A DNA stretch of 64,000 nucleotides from Mycobacterium decipiens (GTDB lineage Bacteria > Actinomycetota > Actinomycetes > Mycobacteriales > Mycobacteriaceae). Shown here one piece after another: positions 61,501 to 64,000 of this stretch; position 1 is the stretch's first letter, and each line of letters starts with the position of its first letter. The DNA lies in contig NZ_OY970459.1 of assembly GCF_963853665.1 (NCBI RefSeq), forward strand, positions 1,550,001 through 1,614,000, given 5' to 3'. The notes below the pieces were generated by a model, which ran no database searches, was not told where the DNA came from, and saw nothing but the letters and a program-made list of their open reading frames with translations. Made by a program: the position numbers and the translations under genes.

Positions 61501-64000
61501 CGGCGATGAGGTTGGGTGCGGGGTCGTCGAAGAGTTGGTGTTGGCTGCGCCGCTGGTGCTGCACCCGGGGGTAGGGGTGCAGGTGCAGGTGGTGGTGGGG
61601 GCCGCTGACGAGGCGGGGAGCCGGGCGGTGTCGGTGTATTCCCGGGGCGATCAGTCCGACGGGGACTGGCTGCTGCATGCCATGGGCACGCTGGGAGTCA
61701 ACGCCCCAGAAGCCAGGGCGGCCTCGACGGACTTGTCGGTGTGGCCGCCCGAGGGCGCGGAGAGCATCGACATCTCGGATGGCTATGAGCGGTTGGCCGC
61801 GCGAGGATATGCCTACGGCAAGGCATTTCAGGGGCTGGTGTCGGCATGGAAGCGTGAGTCGGAGCTATTCGCCGAGGTGGTCGCTCCCGTTGAGGCCGGT
61901 GTGGTGGTCGACGGGATGGGGATGCACCCGGCCGTGCTGGACGCGGTGCTGCATGCTCTGGGCCTGGCCTTGGAAAACACCGAGGCGGCCACGCAGACGA
62001 TGTTGCCGTTCTGCTGGCGGGGAGTGTCGCTGCATGCCGGCGGGGCCGGGCGGTTGCGGGCTCGCCTCGCCTCGGCAGGGGCGGATGCGATCTTGGTCGA
62101 GGTGGCCGATGCCGAGGGGTTGCCGGTGTTGACTGTCGACGCGCTGGTAACCCGCGCGATGAGCGCCGAGCAGCTGCGCGCGGCGGTGAACGCGGCGGGC
62201 CGTGGATCCGAACAGGGACCGCTGGAAGTGGTCTGGTCACCAATACCGTTGAACGATAACAGCATTGATCCATCTGATCAGCCCGCGGTGCTGTCCTGGC
62301 AGGAGTTTTGCGACGCAAATGATGCCGCCGGTGCGCGCGTCAACGGTAACGGTGCGTCGGCCGACGATGCTGCTGTGGTGGTCTGGGAGTGCGACGCGGC
62401 CCGCGAGGACGTGGTGGGCTCGGCCTATGCGGCCACGCATGCCGCCCTGCAGGTGTTGCAGTCCTGGCTGGGCAGCGATCGGGCGGGCACGCTGGTGGTG
62501 CTGACCCACGGTGGCGTGGCGTTGGCCGGTGAGGATGTCAGCGATCTGGGCGCCGCGGCGGTGTGGGGTCTGGTGCGTTCGGCGCAGGCCGAACAACCCG
62601 GCCGGATCGTGTTGATCGACACCGACGCGACGGTGGATGTGGCGGCGCTGGCCGGTGTCGGGGAAGCCCAATTGCTGGTGCGCCGTGGTGTCGTGCATAA
62701 CGCCCGGCTGGCCCCGGCACCGCCGATGCTGGCGTTGCCCGCCGACGCGTCCGCGTGGCGGTTGGCCGCCGGTGGTGGCGGAACCCTGGAGGATTTGGTG
62801 CTCCAGCCCTGCCCCGAGGCAAAGGCACCACTGCAGGCCGGCCAGGTGCGGGTGGCAGTGGCGGCGGTCGGGGTGAATTTCCGCGATGTGGTGGCCGCGT
62901 TGGGGATGTATCCCGGCCAGGCGCCGGCGCTGGGTGCCGAAGGCGCCGGGACGGTGCTCGAGATCGGTCCGGAAGTGACCGGTGTCGCCGTTGGTGATGC
63001 GGTGATGGGATTCCTGGGTGGTGCGGGTCCGCTGGCTGTGGTGGACCAGCAACTGGTTGCCAAGGTGCCGCACGGGTGGTCGTTTGCCCAGGCCGCGGCC
63101 GTGCCGGTGGTGTTCTTGACGGCCCTGTTTGGGTTGGCGGATTTGGCCGCGATCAAGGCCGGGGAATCGGTGCTGATCCATGCCGGCACCGGCGGGGTGG
63201 GCATGGCGGCGGTGCAGCTGGCTCGACACTGGGGAGTGGAGGTTTTTGTCACCGCCAGCCGCGGTAAGTGGGACACGCTGCGCGCCATGGGGTTTGACGA
63301 CGACCACATCGGTGATTCCCGCACACTGGACTTCGAGGAGAAGTTCTTGGCGGTCACCGAAGGCCGCGGGGTCGATGTGGTGCTCGACTCGCTGGCCGGT
63401 GAGTTCGTGGACGCGTCGCTGCGCTTGCTGGTACGCGGCGGGCGTTTTCTCGAGATGGGCAAGACCGATATCCGCGATGCGCAAAAGATCGCCGCCAACT
63501 ATCCCGGTGTGTGGTATCGGGCGTTCGACCTGTCCGAGGCCGGCCCGGTACGCATGCAGGAGATGCTGGACGAGGTAAGGGAGCTGTTCGACACCCAGGT
63601 GCTGCATCGGCTGCCGGTCACCACGTGGGATGTGCGCTGCGCTCCGGCGGCCTTCCGGTTCATGAGCCAGGCCCGCCATATCGGCAAGGTGGTCTTGACC
63701 ATGCCTTCGGCGCTAGCCGACGGCCTTGCCGACGGCACCGTGTTGATCACCGGTGCCACGGGGATGGTCGGTGCGGTGCTGGCCCGCCATATGGTCAACG
63801 CCTATCGCGTGCGGCATGTGGTGTTGGCCAGTCGGCGCGGCGATCGCGCGGAGGGGGCCGCTGAGCTGGCGGCCGAGTTGATGGACGCGGGCGCCAAGGT
63901 GCAGGTGGTGGCTTGCGATGTTGCCGATCGTGATGCGGTAGTGGGGTTGTTTGCCCAGCTGGCGCGGGAGTGGCCGCCGGTGCGCGGGGTGATCCACGCC
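58532..64000 (+). CDS. pks15/1: Polyketide synthase Pks15/1, uninterrupted, 3' end outside window
   Basis: This type I iterative PKS elongates p-hydroxybenzoate with malonyl-CoA to p-hydroxyphenylalkanoates for PGL. A single frame of 1823 codons runs to the window edge. An N-terminal docking helix ([20 protein letters not shown]) is followed by KS with Cys211 (DTACSSS), His346 (EAHGT) and His386 (NMGHT). AT has Ser665 (GHSVG) and HAFHS at 762, the malonyl-type signature. DH has His970 ([11 protein letters not shown]) and Asp1137. ER runs from about 1420, with the NADPH loop [13 protein letters not shown] near 1550. KR begins at [10 protein letters not shown] near 1738. The rest of KR and the ACP lie beyond the window. 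GTG 58532 has AGAGGAG about 9 bases upstream. No frameshift separates the pks15 and pks1 parts, unlike H37Rv. Confidence 0.95.
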   Translation, partial: MTTSAEGADQQSEKLFRYLKKVAVELDEARARLREYEQRATEPIAVVGIGCRFPGGVDTPDELWEVVSEGRDLVSEFPTDRGWDVEGLYDPDPDAEGKTYTRHGAFLEDATGFDAGFFGIAPSEVLAMDPQQRLILEVSWEALEHAGIDPLSLRGSATGVFTGIFAASYGNRDTGGLQGYGLTGTSISVASGRVSYVLGLEGPAVSVDTACSSSLVAIHYAMGALRSGECDLALAGGVTVMGLPSIFVGFSRQRGLAPDGRCKAFAGAADGTGWGEGAGVVVLERLSDARRLGHSVLAVVRGSAINQDGASNGLTAPSGPAQQRVIRAALANAGLASADVDVVEAHGTATTLGDPIEAQALLATYGQGRPSERPLWLGSIKSNMGHTQAAAGVAGVIKVIQAMRHEVMPATLHVDEPSPRVDWESGAVSLLTEARDWPAQGRPRRAGVSSFGISGTNAHVILEQAPVPAPVEVGESVTGESGESGLSVLPWVISARSAEALTAQAGRLLAHVQADPQLDPVDVGYSLARRSVFDHRAVVVGADRQALLTGLAGVSNGDPGAGVVIGQAGSVDKTVVVFPGQGSQRLGMGRELYAQLPAFAEAFDAVADELDRHLRLPLREVLWGADKDLLDSTEFAQPALFAVEVALFAVLRRWGVQPDFVMGHSVGELSAAHVAGVLTLADAAMLVAARGRLMQALPAGGAMVAIAAAEEEVLPSLGEGVGIAAINAPKSVVVSGARVAVSAIADRFAAQGRRTHQLAVSHAFHSPLMEPMLKEFAQIADRVQTREPQIGLVSNVTGELAGADTDFGSAQYWVEHVRRPVRFSDSIRHLETLGASHFVEVGPGSGLTGSIEQSLSPAEAVVVSMLGKDRPEVPSALGAAGQLFATGVGVDWSAVFAGSGGRRVELPTYAFQRRRFWEIPGGDGPADAAGLGLGATEHALLGAVLERPDSGGVVLTGRLSLSDQPWLADHVVSGVVLFPGAGFVELVIRAGDEVGCGVVEELVLAAPLVLHPGVGVQVQVVVGAADEAGSRAVSVYSRGDQSDGDWLLHAMGTLGVNAPEARAASTDLSVWPPEGAESIDISDGYERLAARGYAYGKAFQGLVSAWKRESELFAEVVAPVEAGVVVDGMGMHPAVLDAVLHALGLALENTEAATQTMLPFCWRGVSLHAGGAGRLRARLASAGADAILVEVADAEGLPVLTVDALVTRAMSAEQLRAAVNAAGRGSEQGPLEVVWSPIPLNDNSIDPSDQPAVLSWQEFCDANDAAGARVNGNGASADDAAVVVWECDAAREDVVGSAYAATHAALQVLQSWLGSDRAGTLVVLTHGGVALAGEDVSDLGAAAVWGLVRSAQAEQPGRIVLIDTDATVDVAALAGVGEAQLLVRRGVVHNARLAPAPPMLALPADASAWRLAAGGGGTLEDLVLQPCPEAKAPLQAGQVRVAVAAVGVNFRDVVAALGMYPGQAPALGAEGAGTVLEIGPEVTGVAVGDAVMGFLGGAGPLAVVDQQLVAKVPHGWSFAQAAAVPVVFLTALFGLADLAAIKAGESVLIHAGTGGVGMAAVQLARHWGVEVFVTASRGKWDTLRAMGFDDDHIGDSRTLDFEEKFLAVTEGRGVDVVLDSLAGEFVDASLRLLVRGGRFLEMGKTDIRDAQKIAANYPGVWYRAFDLSEAGPVRMQEMLDEVRELFDTQVLHRLPVTTWDVRCAPAAFRFMSQARHIGKVVLTMPSALADGLADGTVLITGATGMVGAVLARHMVNAYRVRHVVLASRRGDRAEGAAELAAELMDAGAKVQVVACDVADRDAVVGLFAQLAREWPPVRGVIHA

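Noticed and set aside
62237..63679. Long open frame (480 codons) on the minus strand inside pks15/1
   Set aside because: It is a shadow of the GC-rich PKS coding strand. The translation is His/Gln/Arg-rich with no family motif, while the plus strand shows continuous ER and KR motifs.

Overview
The window is from a slow-growing, high-GC Mycobacterium closely related to the M. tuberculosis complex (MTBC) but outside it. Gene order follows the M. tuberculosis interval from ilvB1 (Rv3003c) to pks15/1 (Rv2947c/Rv2946c), here in reverse orientation, and many products are near-identical to the M. tuberculosis proteins as I remember them. It differs from MTBC in three ways. Several genes present in MTBC are absent (Rv3000-Rv2998, Rv2990c, Rv2961-Rv2959c). 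Several extra genes or gene relics are present. Two phthiocerol-tailoring genes (Rv2951c, Rv2952) are wrecked by a deletion. Orthology statements rest on remembered sequences, not on a search, and I do not name the species.

Layout. 1-2518: ilvB1 (3' part), ilvN, ilvC, for branched-chain amino acids. 2531-5364: a PH/SHOCT protein, a WrbA-like flavodoxin and an FAD oxidoreductase. 5450-9300: serA1, leuB and a convergent MFS transporter. 9512-12220: FAH-family protein, gltX, tRNA-Gln, tRNA-Glu and a terminator. 12414-14902: alpha/beta hydrolase, F420-type flavin/deazaflavin protein and the IclR regulator LtbR. 14986-17918: leuC, leuD, hupB. 17976-22058: mutT1, ppk, cofC. 22127-26003: gpsA, ddl, a DUF3515 protein, thiL. 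26058-31820: ung, rpmB, a FakA-like kinase, recG, a secreted HNH protein. 31790-34536: mbtH relic, aldo/keto reductase, a second reductase relic, lipN. 34666-40753: DsbA-like protein, VKOR, pyruvate carboxylase, rsmD, coaD, with MIRU-type repeats at three translation starts. 40772-44580: small secreted protein, purU, Cdh-like protein, copper-type permease with its operator.

44767-64000 is the phenolic glycolipid (PGL) locus. It holds two tandem rhamnosyltransferases, a fucosyltransferase, three sugar O-methyltransferases, the trans-acting enoyl reductase, relics of the methyltransferase Rv2952 and the ketoreductase Rv2951c, then fadD29, chorismate pyruvate-lyase, fadD22 and an uninterrupted pks15/1. 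The lyase, FadD22 and Pks15/1 should make and extend p-hydroxybenzoate, FadD29 should activate the product, and the glycosyl- and methyltransferases should decorate it. With Rv2951c and Rv2952 dead and Rv2959c absent, I infer a phenolphthiodiolone (keto) lipid carrying a rhamnose-rhamnose-fucose glycan without the Rv2959c-type methyl group on the first rhamnose.
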